Source of the DNA: Thalassococcus profundi
GTDB taxonomy: Bacteria > Pseudomonadota > Alphaproteobacteria > Rhodobacterales > Rhodobacteraceae
DNA: 64,000 nt
Reading direction: 5' to 3'
NCBI RefSeq assembly: GCF_003344785.1
Contig: NZ_QPMK01000006.1
Location: forward strand, 62,001 to 126,000
Below, piece by piece: positions 1 through 8,536 of the stretch. A program made the position numbers and the translations under genes. Each line of letters starts with the position of its first letter. Within the stretch, counting starts at the first letter, position 1. The notes under the pieces were generated by a model, which was given only the letters and a program-made list of their open reading frames with translations, did no database searches and had not been told where the DNA came from.

Positions 1-450
1 GACAAGATACGCGAAGTCATCGGGTCGGGCGGCAAGGTCATCCGCGAGATCGTCGAAGTGTCGGGCGCCAAGGTCGATATCAACGACGAGGGCATCATCA
101 AGATCGCCTCGCCCAACGGCGATTCGATCAAGAAGGCCTATGACATGATCTGGTCCATCGTGGCCGAGCCGGAAGAGGGCATGATCTACGACGGCAAGGT
201 CGTGAAGATCGTCGATTTCGGCGCCTTCGTGAACTTCTTCGGCAAGCGCGACGGCCTGGTGCACGTCAGCCAGATCGAGAACCGCCGCCTGAACCATCCT
301 TCGGACGTGCTGAAGGAAGGCCAGGACGTGAAGGTCAAGCTTCTGGGCTTCGACGATCGCGGCAAGGTGCGCCTGTCGATGAAGGTCGTGAACCAGGAGA
401 CAGGCGAAGAGATGTCGCCCGAGCAGCAGAAAGAAGCTGCGGAAGGGTAA
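1..450 (+). CDS. pnp: Polynucleotide phosphorylase, C-terminal part (5' truncated by window edge)
   Basis: The window opens inside this frame, so only the last 149 residues are visible. The start of the visible part has the KH-domain signature ([11 protein letters not shown], then VDINDEG). An S1 RNA-binding domain follows from about visible residue 60 ([18 protein letters not shown], then DGLVHVSQI, then KVRLSMK). KH followed by S1 at the extreme C-terminus is the layout of PNPase, the phosphorolytic 3'-5' exoribonuclease of the RNA degradosome. The protein ends in a short acidic tail at a TAA and is followed 25 bp later by a strong intrinsic terminator, so it looks like the end of its transcript. 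The catalytic RNase PH domains lie outside the window. Confidence 0.96.
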   Translation, partial: DKIREVIGSGGKVIREIVEVSGAKVDINDEGIIKIASPNGDSIKKAYDMIWSIVAEPEEGMIYDGKVVKIVDFGAFVNFFGKRDGLVHVSQIENRRLNHPSDVLKEGQDVKVKLLGFDDRGKVRLSMKVVNQETGEEMSPEQQKEAAEG

Positions 451-474
451 ATCCCTCGCACAGTAGATCGAGAA

Positions 475-500
475 GGGCCCGCATCATGCGGGCCCTTTTT
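475..500 (+). terminator. Rho-independent terminator after pnp
   Basis: GGGCCCGCAT at 475-484 pairs perfectly with ATGCGGGCCC at 486-495, followed at once by five T at 496-500. It lies 25 bp after the pnp stop codon. Confidence 0.93.
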
Positions 501-579
501 CTATGAAGAATTGGCTGCTTCGCGGACCCTCTGGGCCACAGTTTCTGGACAGGACATCTCGCATCTCTACACATGTCTC

Positions 580-1761
580 ATGAGCTTGATCGACGACCTG
601 GAAAAGATAGAGCGAATGGTCCTGCCGACCGACCCGAGCTTTCGAGCCATCGAGCGCGATGTCCTGGATCGTCACATCGCCGAAGCCCGGCAGAATGCAC
701 TCGCGAACGCGACGGACGACTTCCTGCTTTCCCTGATGCGATTTCTGGCCCTTCCGGGGAACGGGCATACCCGCCTGATCCCGAATAATGCCATTTCGGT
801 CCTGCCGCTCAGGTTCGTGACCATCGGGACCGCTGTATGCCTGCTGAGCGCTCCGCCTGCTTTCGACGCGGCGATTGGCAGCGAACTGATATCCATCAAC
901 GGCGTCCCGGTGAGCGAAATCGAAGTCGCCGCAGACACATTCCTTGCGGGAACTAGACAACGGAAGCGCGTTATTGCACCAATCCTTTTCGTCTGGCCAA
1001 GCGCATTGATCCGCCTCGGCGTGTTTTCCGGTAATGGCACAATCGAATACCAAATACGCGATGAGGCCGGGCGGATCAGTGAGATCGTTCCCGATACCGC
1101 AAACAGGGTTCGCGGCGCCGCTCTGTATCCGCGCAACGAGCATGGGAAAGCTGACGCATCCTGGTCTCCCTTGACCTTTCTGGAGATCAGGGAGTTTGGC
1201 AGCCGAGGCCTGCTCCTGGTGCTTCCGAGCTTTTTTGATCCCGGTGAAACCGACCTTTCGGCGGCGGTCTCCGAAGCGGCAAGCCGCGTAAGATCGCGCC
1301 CCTGCACGCCCCTTGTCATTGATGTTCGCGGCAACACGGGTGGCAATTTTCTCCGGACCATGCCGTTGATCGACGCGATCCTGGAGGGCGCGGAGGGCCG
1401 CCGCGTTGGCGTGTTGGTGGATAAATTTACCTTCTCGGCTGCGATCGTCTTCGTCGCCATCCTGAAGCACCGCCTCGGAGCGCGGCTCGAACTGATCGGG
1501 GAAGAGATGGGGGACGGTCTCACGTTTTTTGCGGAAGGGGGAACAATCGACCTGTCGACGGGCGGCGCGGCCGTGCGCTACTCATCGGCGTTTCATGATT
1601 GGGCAGGAGGCCGCATTGATGCGACGACCCCGACCGAGATCGCGGACAAGATCGTCCCGGTCGGATCGCTGGAACTGGACGGGACCTGGATCGCGCATTC
1701 GGATGACGCCGAATCGCGGGATCGGTTTTGCCAAGAGGTTCTCGATCGTCTGAAGACTTGA
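580..1761 (+). CDS. S41-family (tail-specific protease-like) peptidase, apparently cytoplasmic
   Basis: The C-terminal half carries the S41 core. VIDVRGNTGGN is the DxRGNxGG motif, and FTFSAA has the serine position of the GTFSAA-type nucleophile motif; these are typical of the tricorn/IRBP-like S41 proteases. An upstream stretch (GSELISINGVPVSEI) reads like a degenerate PDZ strand pair. There is no signal peptide or membrane segment. I chose the ATG at 580 (MSLIDDLEKIE, 393 aa); an in-frame TTG at 511 would add 23 residues but begins only 11 bp after the pnp terminator. No clear Shine-Dalgarno precedes either start. The gene stands alone between two terminators. The family call is good, the substrate unknown, and proteolytic activity not assured. 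Confidence 0.78.
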   Translation: MSLIDDLEKIERMVLPTDPSFRAIERDVLDRHIAEARQNALANATDDFLLSLMRFLALPGNGHTRLIPNNAISVLPLRFVTIGTAVCLLSAPPAFDAAIGSELISINGVPVSEIEVAADTFLAGTRQRKRVIAPILFVWPSALIRLGVFSGNGTIEYQIRDEAGRISEIVPDTANRVRGAALYPRNEHGKADASWSPLTFLEIREFGSRGLLLVLPSFFDPGETDLSAAVSEAASRVRSRPCTPLVIDVRGNTGGNFLRTMPLIDAILEGAEGRRVGVLVDKFTFSAAIVFVAILKHRLGARLELIGEEMGDGLTFFAEGGTIDLSTGGAAVRYSSAFHDWAGGRIDATTPTEIADKIVPVGSLELDGTWIAHSDDAESRDRFCQEVLDRLKT

Positions 1762-1798
1762 AAAATCGGTCCGTGCCTCCGCGTCCCGAGGCCGGCGC

Positions 1799-1826
1799 AA
1801 AAAAAGGCCCGGGCAATGCCCGGGCC
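1799..1826 (-). terminator. Rho-independent terminator for the minus-strand response regulator transcript
   Basis: GGCCCGGGCA (1806-1815) and TGCCCGGGCC (1817-1826) form a near-perfect palindrome. The flanking A-run at 1799-1805 is a U-run when read on the minus strand, so termination is oriented leftward, serving the regulator ending at 1933. No T-run exists on the plus strand side. Confidence 0.85.
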
Positions 1827-1900
1827 AGTCCAACAGGGAGGTGCATGTGAGGGACCCGCACATGCAACGGGGTTCGGGATCAAACCCGTGGACCTCACTT
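1827..1900 (-). other. Structured 3' region of the response-regulator transcript, possible 3'UTR-derived small RNA
   Basis: Between the regulator stop (1933) and its terminator are two further inverted repeats. TGCATGTG (1842-1849) pairs with CACATGCA (1859-1866) around a 9-nt loop. A second arm lies around 1867-1889 (ACGGGGTT with AACCCGT, one bulged base). On the minus strand the spacer before the terminator contains CACCTCCC, an anti-Shine-Dalgarno-like pyrimidine tract. Several hairpins ending in a terminator are the shape of an sRNA released from an mRNA 3' end, but no promoter or processing site is demonstrable here. Confidence 0.4.
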
Positions 1901-1932
1901 AGGTTCCCGCCGGGTTCGAAAAAAGGTCTACC

Positions 1933-2619
1933 TTAGGACACAAGCCGATATCCGCCGGATTCCGTCACCAGAAGACGGGCATTCGCCGGGTCCGGTTCGA
2001 TCTTCTGACGCAGGCGGTAGATGTGGGTTTCCAGCGTGTGAGTCGTGACACCCGCGTTGTAGCCCCAGACCTCGTGCAGCAGCGTGTCGCGGGCGACGAC
2101 GCCATCGGCGCTGCGGTAGAGGAACTTGAGGATGTTCGTTTCCTTTTCGGTCAGCCGGATCTTCTTGTCATCCTCGGTGATGAGCATCTTCATCGACGGC
2201 TTGAACGTGTAGGGGCCAAGGTTGAACACCGCGTCCTCGGACTGTTCGTGCTGGCGCAGCTGGGCGCGGATGCGGGCCAGCAGGACGGGGAACTTGAACG
2301 GCTTGGTGACGTAGTCGTTGGCACCGGCATCGAGGCCCAGGATCGTGTCGGCGTCGCTGTCATGGCCGGTGAGCATCAGGATCGGCGCCTTGACGCCCTG
2401 CTTGCGCATCAGTCGGCACAGCTCGCGCCCGTCGGTGTCGGGCAGGCCCACGTCAAGGATCACCAGGTCGTACATCTGCTCCTTGGCGCGCGCCATGGCT
2501 CCGGCGCCGTTCTCGGCTTCGAAGACCTCGAAATCCTCGGTCATGATCAGCTGCTCGGCCAGCGCCTCGCGCAGGTCGTCGTCGTCATCGACCAGTAGAA
2601 TGTTCTTGAGTTGCGCCAT
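1933..2619 (-). CDS. OmpR/PhoB-family response regulator (CenR-like)
   Basis: This is a 228-residue two-domain regulator. The receiver (about residues 5-118) has the acidic cluster DDDDD at 11-15, phospho-acceptor D56 in VILDVGLPDTDG, T84 and K106 (YVTKPF). A winged-helix domain (about 130-228) ends in THTLETHIYRLRQKIE and ESGGYRLV. The start at 2619 is supported by a strong AGGAGG about 8 bp upstream; the open frame continues upstream but that part is low-complexity antisense of ribA. It is transcribed divergently from ribA. Length and wording resemble the essential envelope regulator CenR of alphaproteobacteria, but that is from memory and no sensor kinase is adjacent. Function as a DNA-binding response regulator is near certain; the exact orthologue is not. 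Confidence 0.93.
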   Translation of the reverse strand: MAQLKNILLVDDDDDLREALAEQLIMTEDFEVFEAENGAGAMARAKEQMYDLVILDVGLPDTDGRELCRLMRKQGVKAPILMLTGHDSDADTILGLDAGANDYVTKPFKFPVLLARIRAQLRQHEQSEDAVFNLGPYTFKPSMKMLITEDDKKIRLTEKETNILKFLYRSADGVVARDTLLHEVWGYNAGVTTHTLETHIYRLRQKIEPDPANARLLVTESGGYRLVS

Positions 2620-2773
2620 CTTGCGTCCTCCTTCCGTTTCAGGGCATGTGTGACCAGAGTGGCGCTCCGGCAAGATTTGCTGCAAACCTCTCACGTCCTC
2701 GTGTATCCAGAGGGCAAATGTTTCAAATCCCTGAGGATTTGTTGCACGCCATTCGAGTTGATCAGGCCCGTTC

Positions 2774-3862
2774 ATGACCTTTGCGCCCGACCTGTCCGAA
2801 ACGCTCGCCCGCGCCCGCGCCGATCTGCGCATGGGTGTGCCGGTGGTGCTGGACGGGGCGGCAGAGGCGGCGCTGGTGCTGGCAGCCGAGACGCTGAGCG
2901 CTGCGCGGCTGGCGGCGGTGCAGGCGGCGGGCGCCCCGGTGCTGGCGCTGACGGGCCGTCGCGCGGCGACGCTCAAGGCGCGCGCCTATGACGGCGACGT
3001 GGCGCGGGTGCGGCTGCCTGCCGATGCGCCGCTGTCGCTGGTGCAGAGCCTGGCCGATCCGGCAGACGACCTGAGCGCCCCGATGAAGGGGCCGCTGGCG
3101 ACCGACCGCGACGGGTCGGCCGAGTTGCACCGTCTGGCGCTGGTGCTGGCGAAATCGGCGCGGCTCCTGCCCGCGGCCTTGGTGCTGCCGCTTGCCGATG
3201 GCGCGGGCTTTGCCGAGTTGCACCGTCTCACGCGGATCGACGCCGTCGCGGCGGCGCCGCACCTGATGACACTGGCCGAGCTCGATCATGTGATCGCCGC
3301 AAAGGTGCCGCTGCGCGCGGCGCAGAACGCGCGGCTGCACATTTTTCGGCCGGCCGATGGCGCCGAGGAGCATTATGCCATCGAGATCGGACGCCCGGAC
3401 CGCGACGCGCCGGTGCTGGCGCGGCTGCATTCGGCGTGCTTCACCGGCGACCTCCTGGGGTCGCTGAAATGCGACTGCGGCCCGCAGCTGAACGCGGCGC
3501 TGGCGCAGATGGGGCAGGAAGGGGCGGGGGTGCTCCTCTATCTCAACCAGGAGGGGCGCGGCATTGGCCTCGCCAACAAGATGCGCGCCTATGCGCTGCA
3601 GGATCAGGGGTTCGACACGGTCGAGGCCAACCACCGGCTGGGGTTCGAGGATGACGAACGCGACTTCCGGCTCGGGGCGCAGATCCTCGAGAAGATGCGC
3701 ATCGGGTCGGTGCGGCTCCTGACCAACAACCCGGCCAAGATCGACATGATGCAGCGCTGCGGCATCGGCGTGACCGAACGGGTGCCGCTGCGGGTCGGGG
3801 AAAACCCGTTCAACGCCGATTACCTCGCCACCAAGGCGGCGAAGTCGGGGCATTTGTTCTAG
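2774..3862 (+). CDS. ribA: GTP cyclohydrolase II (riboflavin biosynthesis), long form with N-terminal extension
   Basis: GTP cyclohydrolase II opens the imidazole ring of GTP, the first step of riboflavin synthesis. The C-terminal domain (about residues 165-362) holds the zinc site C222, C233 and C235 (H219-SAC-FTGD, then KCDCG), then LNQEGRGIGL and LLTNNPAKI, all canonical. The protein has 362 residues, whereas stand-alone E. coli RibA has about 196. The first 160 residues form an alanine-rich domain in the position taken by DHBP synthase (RibB) in fused RibBA proteins, but I see no intact RibB active-site motif there, so a second activity is doubtful. Its TAG overlaps the convergent regulator's TAG in a shared CTAG (3859-3862). 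Confidence 0.94.
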   Translation: MTFAPDLSETLARARADLRMGVPVVLDGAAEAALVLAAETLSAARLAAVQAAGAPVLALTGRRAATLKARAYDGDVARVRLPADAPLSLVQSLADPADDLSAPMKGPLATDRDGSAELHRLALVLAKSARLLPAALVLPLADGAGFAELHRLTRIDAVAAAPHLMTLAELDHVIAAKVPLRAAQNARLHIFRPADGAEEHYAIEIGRPDRDAPVLARLHSACFTGDLLGSLKCDCGPQLNAALAQMGQEGAGVLLYLNQEGRGIGLANKMRAYALQDQGFDTVEANHRLGFEDDERDFRLGAQILEKMRIGSVRLLTNNPAKIDMMQRCGIGVTERVPLRVGENPFNADYLATKAAKSGHLF

Positions 3863-5259
3863 CTTTCGTAGCGCGTCTGGCCGCGCCGGTTGGCGTCCAG
3901 CGGCAGGTGCATGTGCAGCGGCTGATGCGCGCGCTGCGAACAGGAATGCCGCGGGCAGACGTGGCAGTTGAGCCCGATGGGGCTGTAAAGCTGCGGATCG
4001 GTCAGGTTGTAGGGTCGGGCATAGCCGATCTGGTCCGCGTGGTCGCGGGTGCAGCCGATGGTCACCACCAGCCGCCGGTCCTGGGTCTGACGGCTGAAGA
4101 CCGGTCGGTCGGTGGTGCGGCTGATGGTGAAGAACTGCCCGCCGTCCGGCAGCTCGACGAATTGCGGCACGATCAGCCCTGGCACCCGGAACGCGCCGTG
4201 GAGATCCCAGACCGGGCAGGCGCCGCCCTCTTCGGCGAGGGTGAAGCCGGTGGCGTTGAAGCGCTTGGTGACGTTGCCGGCGCGGTCCACCCGTAGGAAA
4301 AAGAAGGGCACACCGCGCGCGCCGTCGCGTTGCAGCGTGGTCAGGCGGTGGCAGACCTGTTCGAAGCTCACGCCGAAGGCGGCGGCGATTCGGTCGATGT
4401 CATAGGCCGAAGCCTGCGCCATCTCGAGCAGCGGAGCATAGGGCATCAGCATGGCCGCGGCAAAATAGTTGGTCAGTTCAACCCGCAGCCTTGCACCGCC
4501 CTTGCCATCGTCCAGACCGCTGCGCGCGACGAGGTCTGCCACGATGTCGCCGGCTTCGAGCAGTCCGATCATGTGCGCCAGCTGGAACACGCGATTGGTG
4601 TGGTCCAGCGCCTCGGACAGGAAGATGCGTCGCGCCCCAGCGTCGTAATCGCGCAGCATGTCGGGCATTTCTGACAGGCTGCGGACGTTGGCCTGCACCC
4701 CGTGTTCGACCCGCAGATGACGCTTGAGCGAGGCATACATGTCGTCGGCGCTGCCGCCGATCCGGTCGCGCAGCGCCTCGGCGGCGCGTTCCAGTCCGTC
4801 GAAATGGTTGCCGTGGTTGCGGAAAAAATCGTGGATGGCCGTTTCCGGCGTGGTCAGCGTCAGGTTCCCTGCGGTGCCAGGCAGGCGTTTGAGCTGGTCC
4901 ACCATCGCGCGGTGATTCTGGTAGAGTTGCAGGAAACGTTCCACCAGTCGCGGCGCGTGGTCGATGGCGGCGCGCAATTCGGTCAGATCGGGGCGGGCGC
5001 CGGCAAAGACCGGGTCGCGCATGATCGACCGCAGGTCCGCAAGCTGTGCCGCGTCGGTGTCCTGCACCAGCGCCCGCCAGTCGACGCCATAGGCTTCGGT
5101 CAGCTTCATCAGCACCGGCACCGAAAGGCTGCGCTGGTTGTTTTCCAACAGGTTTACATAGGCCGCGCTGATGCCCAGGCGCCGGGCCATCTCGGCCTGG
5201 GTATGGTTCATTTGCTGGCGGAGTTGGCGCAGTTGCGGGCCGACGAGAGTTTTGCTCAT
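3859..5259 (-). CDS. XRE-family regulator of the short-chain acyl-CoA/acetate type (ScfR/RamB-like)
   Basis: 466 residues from an ATG at 5259. An XRE helix-turn-helix occupies about residues 8-65 (QAEMARRLGISAAYVNLLE). A degenerate ImmA/IrrE-like middle domain follows, where the usual zinc-protease HExxH is replaced by QLAHMIGLLE. The C-terminal DUF2083-type domain contains DLHGAF, PQFVELPDGG and a cysteine pattern near the end (CHVCPRHSC). This architecture is that of RamB and ScfR regulators, which sense acyl-CoA metabolites and control acetate, propionate or glyoxylate genes. It is divergent from tctC, with AT-rich intergenic DNA at 5260-5424 likely carrying both promoters. The ligand is not inferable beyond the family. 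Confidence 0.88.
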   Translation of the reverse strand: MSKTLVGPQLRQLRQQMNHTQAEMARRLGISAAYVNLLENNQRSLSVPVLMKLTEAYGVDWRALVQDTDAAQLADLRSIMRDPVFAGARPDLTELRAAIDHAPRLVERFLQLYQNHRAMVDQLKRLPGTAGNLTLTTPETAIHDFFRNHGNHFDGLERAAEALRDRIGGSADDMYASLKRHLRVEHGVQANVRSLSEMPDMLRDYDAGARRIFLSEALDHTNRVFQLAHMIGLLEAGDIVADLVARSGLDDGKGGARLRVELTNYFAAAMLMPYAPLLEMAQASAYDIDRIAAAFGVSFEQVCHRLTTLQRDGARGVPFFFLRVDRAGNVTKRFNATGFTLAEEGGACPVWDLHGAFRVPGLIVPQFVELPDGGQFFTISRTTDRPVFSRQTQDRRLVVTIGCTRDHADQIGYARPYNLTDPQLYSPIGLNCHVCPRHSCSQRAHQPLHMHLPLDANRRGQTRYES

Positions 5260-5272
5260 GTTTACAACATTA

Positions 5273-5289
5273 CACAATCTTAATTTGTG
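5273..5289. promoter_or_regulatory. Inverted repeat in the scfR-like/tctC divergent promoter region
   Basis: CACAA (5273-5277) and TTGTG (5285-5289) flank a 7-bp AT-rich spacer, 14 bp upstream of the regulator's ATG. The position would suit an autoregulatory operator of the XRE protein. Short half-sites make chance occurrence possible. Confidence 0.35.
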
Positions 5290-5424
5290 ATGGCAATAAT
5301 TAACACGCTTACCTGATTTGAGATGAAATTTTATTGCGCAGAGGTATGTCTCAACCAGAGCCAGGAGAGGAAAGCGGAATAAGCCGCAACAGAGGTTCGC
5401 ATTCACAACCAGGGAGGTCTTAAC

Positions 5425-6408
5425 ATGAAAAACACTTTGACACGGCGTGTTACGTTGGCGCTGGCGGCATCCGCCGCGCTGCTGGCCGGAACGACCGGCG
5501 CGGCCTTGGCCGAAGGCTGGAAGCCGATGAAGCCCGTGGAAATGGTCATCATGGCCGGCCAAGGCGGCGGTGCGGATCGTTTGGCACGGCTGTTCCAGTC
5601 GATGATCCAGAAAGAGAACCTGTCAAACATGCCGATGCTGCCGGTGAACAAGGGCGGCGGGTCCGGCGCCGAGGCGCTGCGTTACCTCAAGGACAAGTCC
5701 GGCGATCCGCATGTGATCATGGCGACGCTCAACAGCTATTACACCACGCCGCTGCGCACCGACATCGGCGTCGATATCGAAGAATTCACGCCGATCGCGC
5801 GCATGGCCATCGACACATTTGTGCTCTGGGTCAGCGCCGACAGCGGCATCACCAACCTTGAGGAATACGTGGCGGCGGTCAAAGAGGCCGGCAAGGACTG
5901 GAAGATGGGCGGCACCGGCACCGGCGCCGAGGACAGCCTTGTCACCGCGATGCTGGAAAAGGAATTCGGCCTCTCGATGACCTACGTGCCCTTCGAAGGC
6001 GGCGGCGACGTGGCCAAGAACCTGGTCGGAGGCCATGTCAATTCGACCGTGAACAACCCGTCCGAGCAGATGGGTTTCTACAACGCTGGCAAATCCGTTC
6101 CCATTGCGGCCTTCACGCCCGAGCGGATCGAGGCCTTCCCGGACGTGCCGACCATGACCGAGCTAGGCCATGACCTGGTCTACGCGATGCAGCGGTCCTT
6201 TGTGGCGCCGCCGGACATGCCCGAAGAGGCCGTGGCCTATTACACCGAGATGTTTTCCAAGCTGAACGAGCTGCCGGAATGGCAGAAATACACTGCGGAC
6301 GAGGCGCTGGACCGGGATTTCCTGACCGGCGACGAGCTGCAGCAGTACTTCCTGACCGAACGCGAAAAGCATGCCGAACTGCTGAGTGCGATGGGCGAAT
6401 CCTCCTGA
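5425..6408 (+). CDS. tctC: TctC-type periplasmic substrate-binding protein of a tripartite tricarboxylate transporter
   Basis: 327 residues. The N-terminus is a Sec signal peptide (charged MKNTLTRR, hydrophobic alanine/leucine core, cleavage near ALA-EGW). The mature protein has the TctC/Bug fold signatures: MAGQGGGADRLAR in the first lobe, NKGGGSGAEAL, and the DVPTMTELG segment near the end. TctC proteins capture carboxylates for the TctAB permease. A GGGAGG Shine-Dalgarno lies 8 bp before the ATG. It is first in tctCBA and is followed by a strong stem-loop at 6426-6452 before tctB, which probably lets this mRNA segment outlast the permease part. The substrate is unproven; the adjacent CoA ligase hints at a dicarboxylate. 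Confidence 0.93.
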   Translation: MKNTLTRRVTLALAASAALLAGTTGAALAEGWKPMKPVEMVIMAGQGGGADRLARLFQSMIQKENLSNMPMLPVNKGGGSGAEALRYLKDKSGDPHVIMATLNSYYTTPLRTDIGVDIEEFTPIARMAIDTFVLWVSADSGITNLEEYVAAVKEAGKDWKMGGTGTGAEDSLVTAMLEKEFGLSMTYVPFEGGGDVAKNLVGGHVNSTVNNPSEQMGFYNAGKSVPIAAFTPERIEAFPDVPTMTELGHDLVYAMQRSFVAPPDMPEEAVAYYTEMFSKLNELPEWQKYTADEALDRDFLTGDELQQYFLTEREKHAELLSAMGESS

Positions 6409-6425
6409 TCGCCCTGTCCTGATCC

Positions 6426-6452
6426 GTCCGGGGCGGCGCGACCGCCCCGGGC
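6426..6452 (+). promoter_or_regulatory. Intercistronic stem-loop between tctC and tctB
   Basis: CCGGGGCGG (6428-6436) pairs with CCGCCCCGG (6442-6450) around loop CGCGA; a G-C and a G-T pair extend the stem to 6426/6452. No T-run follows, so it is more likely an mRNA 3'-end stabiliser or partial attenuator than a full terminator. Confidence 0.7.
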
Positions 6453-6485
6453 ACACAGACCGTCAAACGAAAGGCATTTCTTCTC

Positions 6486-6974
6486 ATGCTCGTCGCAGAT
6501 CGCGTGATCGCCGGTGCCCTGATGGCGCTATCGCTCTACTTCATGTGGCATGCCACCGTACTGCCGATCGGCTGGAACGGCACCACCGGCGGCCCGGGCG
6601 GCGGCGGGTTCCCGTTCTGGCTGTCGGCGATCATGCTGCTGGCTTCGTCGGGTATTTTCTTGCGCAGTTTCAAGACCAATGCGCGGGCGGGCACCTTTTT
6701 CGACATGTCGATGCTGCGACCCGTGCTCGAGGTGATCGCGGCGCTTGTCGTCACCATCGCGCTGATGCCGATCCTCGGTTCCTATATCGCGATCCCGCTG
6801 TTCCTGTTCTGGTATCTCAAGATCTTCGGACGCCATGGCTGGGTCCTGACCCTGAGCCTGGTGATCGCCACGCCGATCTTCCTGTTCTTCTTTTTCGAGG
6901 TGACGATCAAGATCCTGCTGCCCAAGGGCATCACCGAGCCGCTGTTCTTCCCGCTTTACGCAATGTTCTTCTGA
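6486..6974 (+). CDS. tctB: TctB-type small membrane subunit of the tripartite tricarboxylate transporter
   Basis: 162 residues with four hydrophobic segments (about 7-24, 40-58, 78-112 as a split pair, and 118-140), the layout of TctB. The segment PGGGGFPFWLSAIML is the glycine-rich loop typical of the family. An AAAGG lies upstream of the ATG. TctB is a poorly conserved partner of TctA; assignment rests on length, topology and its place between tctC and tctA (12 bp gap to tctA). Confidence 0.9.
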   Translation: MLVADRVIAGALMALSLYFMWHATVLPIGWNGTTGGPGGGGFPFWLSAIMLLASSGIFLRSFKTNARAGTFFDMSMLRPVLEVIAALVVTIALMPILGSYIAIPLFLFWYLKIFGRHGWVLTLSLVIATPIFLFFFFEVTIKILLPKGITEPLFFPLYAMFF

Positions 6975-6986
6975 GGAGCCGGCGCC

Positions 6987-8504
6987 ATGGAGCTTCTGTC
7001 CCATCTTGCCGATGGCTTTGCCACATCGCTGTCGCCGCTCAACCTGATGATCGTGCTGATCGGCGTGACCGCCGGTCTGTTCATCGGTGCCATGCCGGGG
7101 CTCGGGTCGGTCAACGGCGTCGCCATCGTGCTGCCGCTGACGTTCATCGTGCCGCCCAACTCGGCGATCATTCTGCTGGCGGCGATCTATTACGGGGCGA
7201 TGTACGGCGGGGCGGTGTCGTCGATCCTGTTGGGCATCCCCGGCGCCTCGACCGCCGTGGCGACCACATTCGACGGCAGGCCCATGGCGCAGCAGGGCAA
7301 GGCCGGGCTGGCGCTGATCGCGGCGGCCGTGGCGTCCTTCGTCGGCGGCACGATTTCGGTCATCCTGTTCACCCTTTTCGCCGTGCCGCTGGCGGATATC
7401 GCGCTGGCCTTCGGTCCGGCCGAGGAATTCGCGCTGGTGCTCATGGCCTTCACCACCTTCGTGGGGCTGGGCGGCGATGACGTGCTCAAGACCATCGTGA
7501 TGATCTGCCTCGGGCTCGTGCTGTCGACCGTGGGGCTCGACCTGATCTCGGGGCAGCCGCGGCTGATTTTCTTCGACCAGCCGGGGTTCTACTCGGGAAT
7601 TTCCTTCCTCGTGCTGGCCATCGGTGTCTACGGCATCGGCGAGGTGCTCTACACAATCGAGACGTCGAAGACCGCACCGACAGTCACCGCGGCCAAGATC
7701 ACGATGCGCGAACTGGGCCATGGCCTGCGCGAGATGAACCGGCTGTGGAAGACCATGTCGCTGGGATCGTTCCTGGGCTTCTTCGTGGGCATGCTTCCGG
7801 CGGCGGGGGCAACGCCCGCGGCGCTCATGTCCTACGGTGTGGCCAAGAGCATCTCGAAGAAGGGCAAGAATTTCGGCAAGGGCGAGATCGAAGGCGTCGC
7901 CGCGCCCGAGACGGCCAACAACGCCGCTTCCACCGGGTCTTTGCTGCCGATGCTGACGCTGGGCATTCCAGGCTCGCCGACCACCGCGCTGCTGTTGGGC
8001 GGCATGGTGATGTGGGGGCTGGTGCCGGGTCCGATGCTGTTCATCGAGCAGCCGGATTTCGTCTGGGGCCTGATCTCGTCGCTCTACACGGCGAACCTGG
8101 CCGCGGTACTTGTGAACATCGCGCTGATCCCGCTGTTCGTCTGGGCGCTGCGGATGCCGTTCACCGTGCTCTGCTCTCTGGTCATGGTGCTGTGCATCGT
8201 CGGCGGTTACGCCCCCAGCCAGAAAATGCACGACGTCTGGCTCATTGCCGGGTTCGGGGTCGCGGGCTACCTGTTGCGCAAGGCGGACTACCCGCTGGCG
8301 CCGCTGGTGCTGGCGCTGGTGCTGGGTCCCCTCATGGAAAAAAGCTTCCGCCAGACCCTCATTGCGGAACAGGGCAACGTGCTTGCCTTCGTCGAACGGC
8401 CCATCTCGGGGACGTTCATGGCCATCGCAGCGCTTTTCTTTGTGCTGCCACTGATTAAATATATCAGGCGGTCCGGGAAAAAGACCGTCGCTCCAGCGGA
8501 GTAG
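6987..8504 (+). CDS. tctA: TctA-type large permease subunit of the tripartite tricarboxylate transporter
   Basis: 505 residues with about ten to twelve membrane spans. The duplicated TctA signature is clear: GAMPGLGSVNGVA with LGIPGASTAVATTFDG in the first half, and GMLPAAGATPAALMSYG with TLGIPGSPTTALLLGG in the second. TctA forms the transport channel driven by an ion gradient, loaded by TctC. The start ATG has GAGGAG just upstream. The gene is followed after 32 bp by the CoA ligase, suggesting uptake is coupled to CoA activation of the imported acid. Confidence 0.95.
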   Translation: MELLSHLADGFATSLSPLNLMIVLIGVTAGLFIGAMPGLGSVNGVAIVLPLTFIVPPNSAIILLAAIYYGAMYGGAVSSILLGIPGASTAVATTFDGRPMAQQGKAGLALIAAAVASFVGGTISVILFTLFAVPLADIALAFGPAEEFALVLMAFTTFVGLGGDDVLKTIVMICLGLVLSTVGLDLISGQPRLIFFDQPGFYSGISFLVLAIGVYGIGEVLYTIETSKTAPTVTAAKITMRELGHGLREMNRLWKTMSLGSFLGFFVGMLPAAGATPAALMSYGVAKSISKKGKNFGKGEIEGVAAPETANNAASTGSLLPMLTLGIPGSPTTALLLGGMVMWGLVPGPMLFIEQPDFVWGLISSLYTANLAAVLVNIALIPLFVWALRMPFTVLCSLVMVLCIVGGYAPSQKMHDVWLIAGFGVAGYLLRKADYPLAPLVLALVLGPLMEKSFRQTLIAEQGNVLAFVERPISGTFMAIAALFFVLPLIKYIRRSGKKTVAPAE

Positions 8505-8536
8505 GACAATGCAGATGAATCAAGAAGGACAGACCC

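Noticed and set aside
1806-1826. Terminator for the S41-peptidase gene on the plus strand
   Set aside because: The U-run is only on the minus-strand side, so the hairpin serves the regulator transcript.
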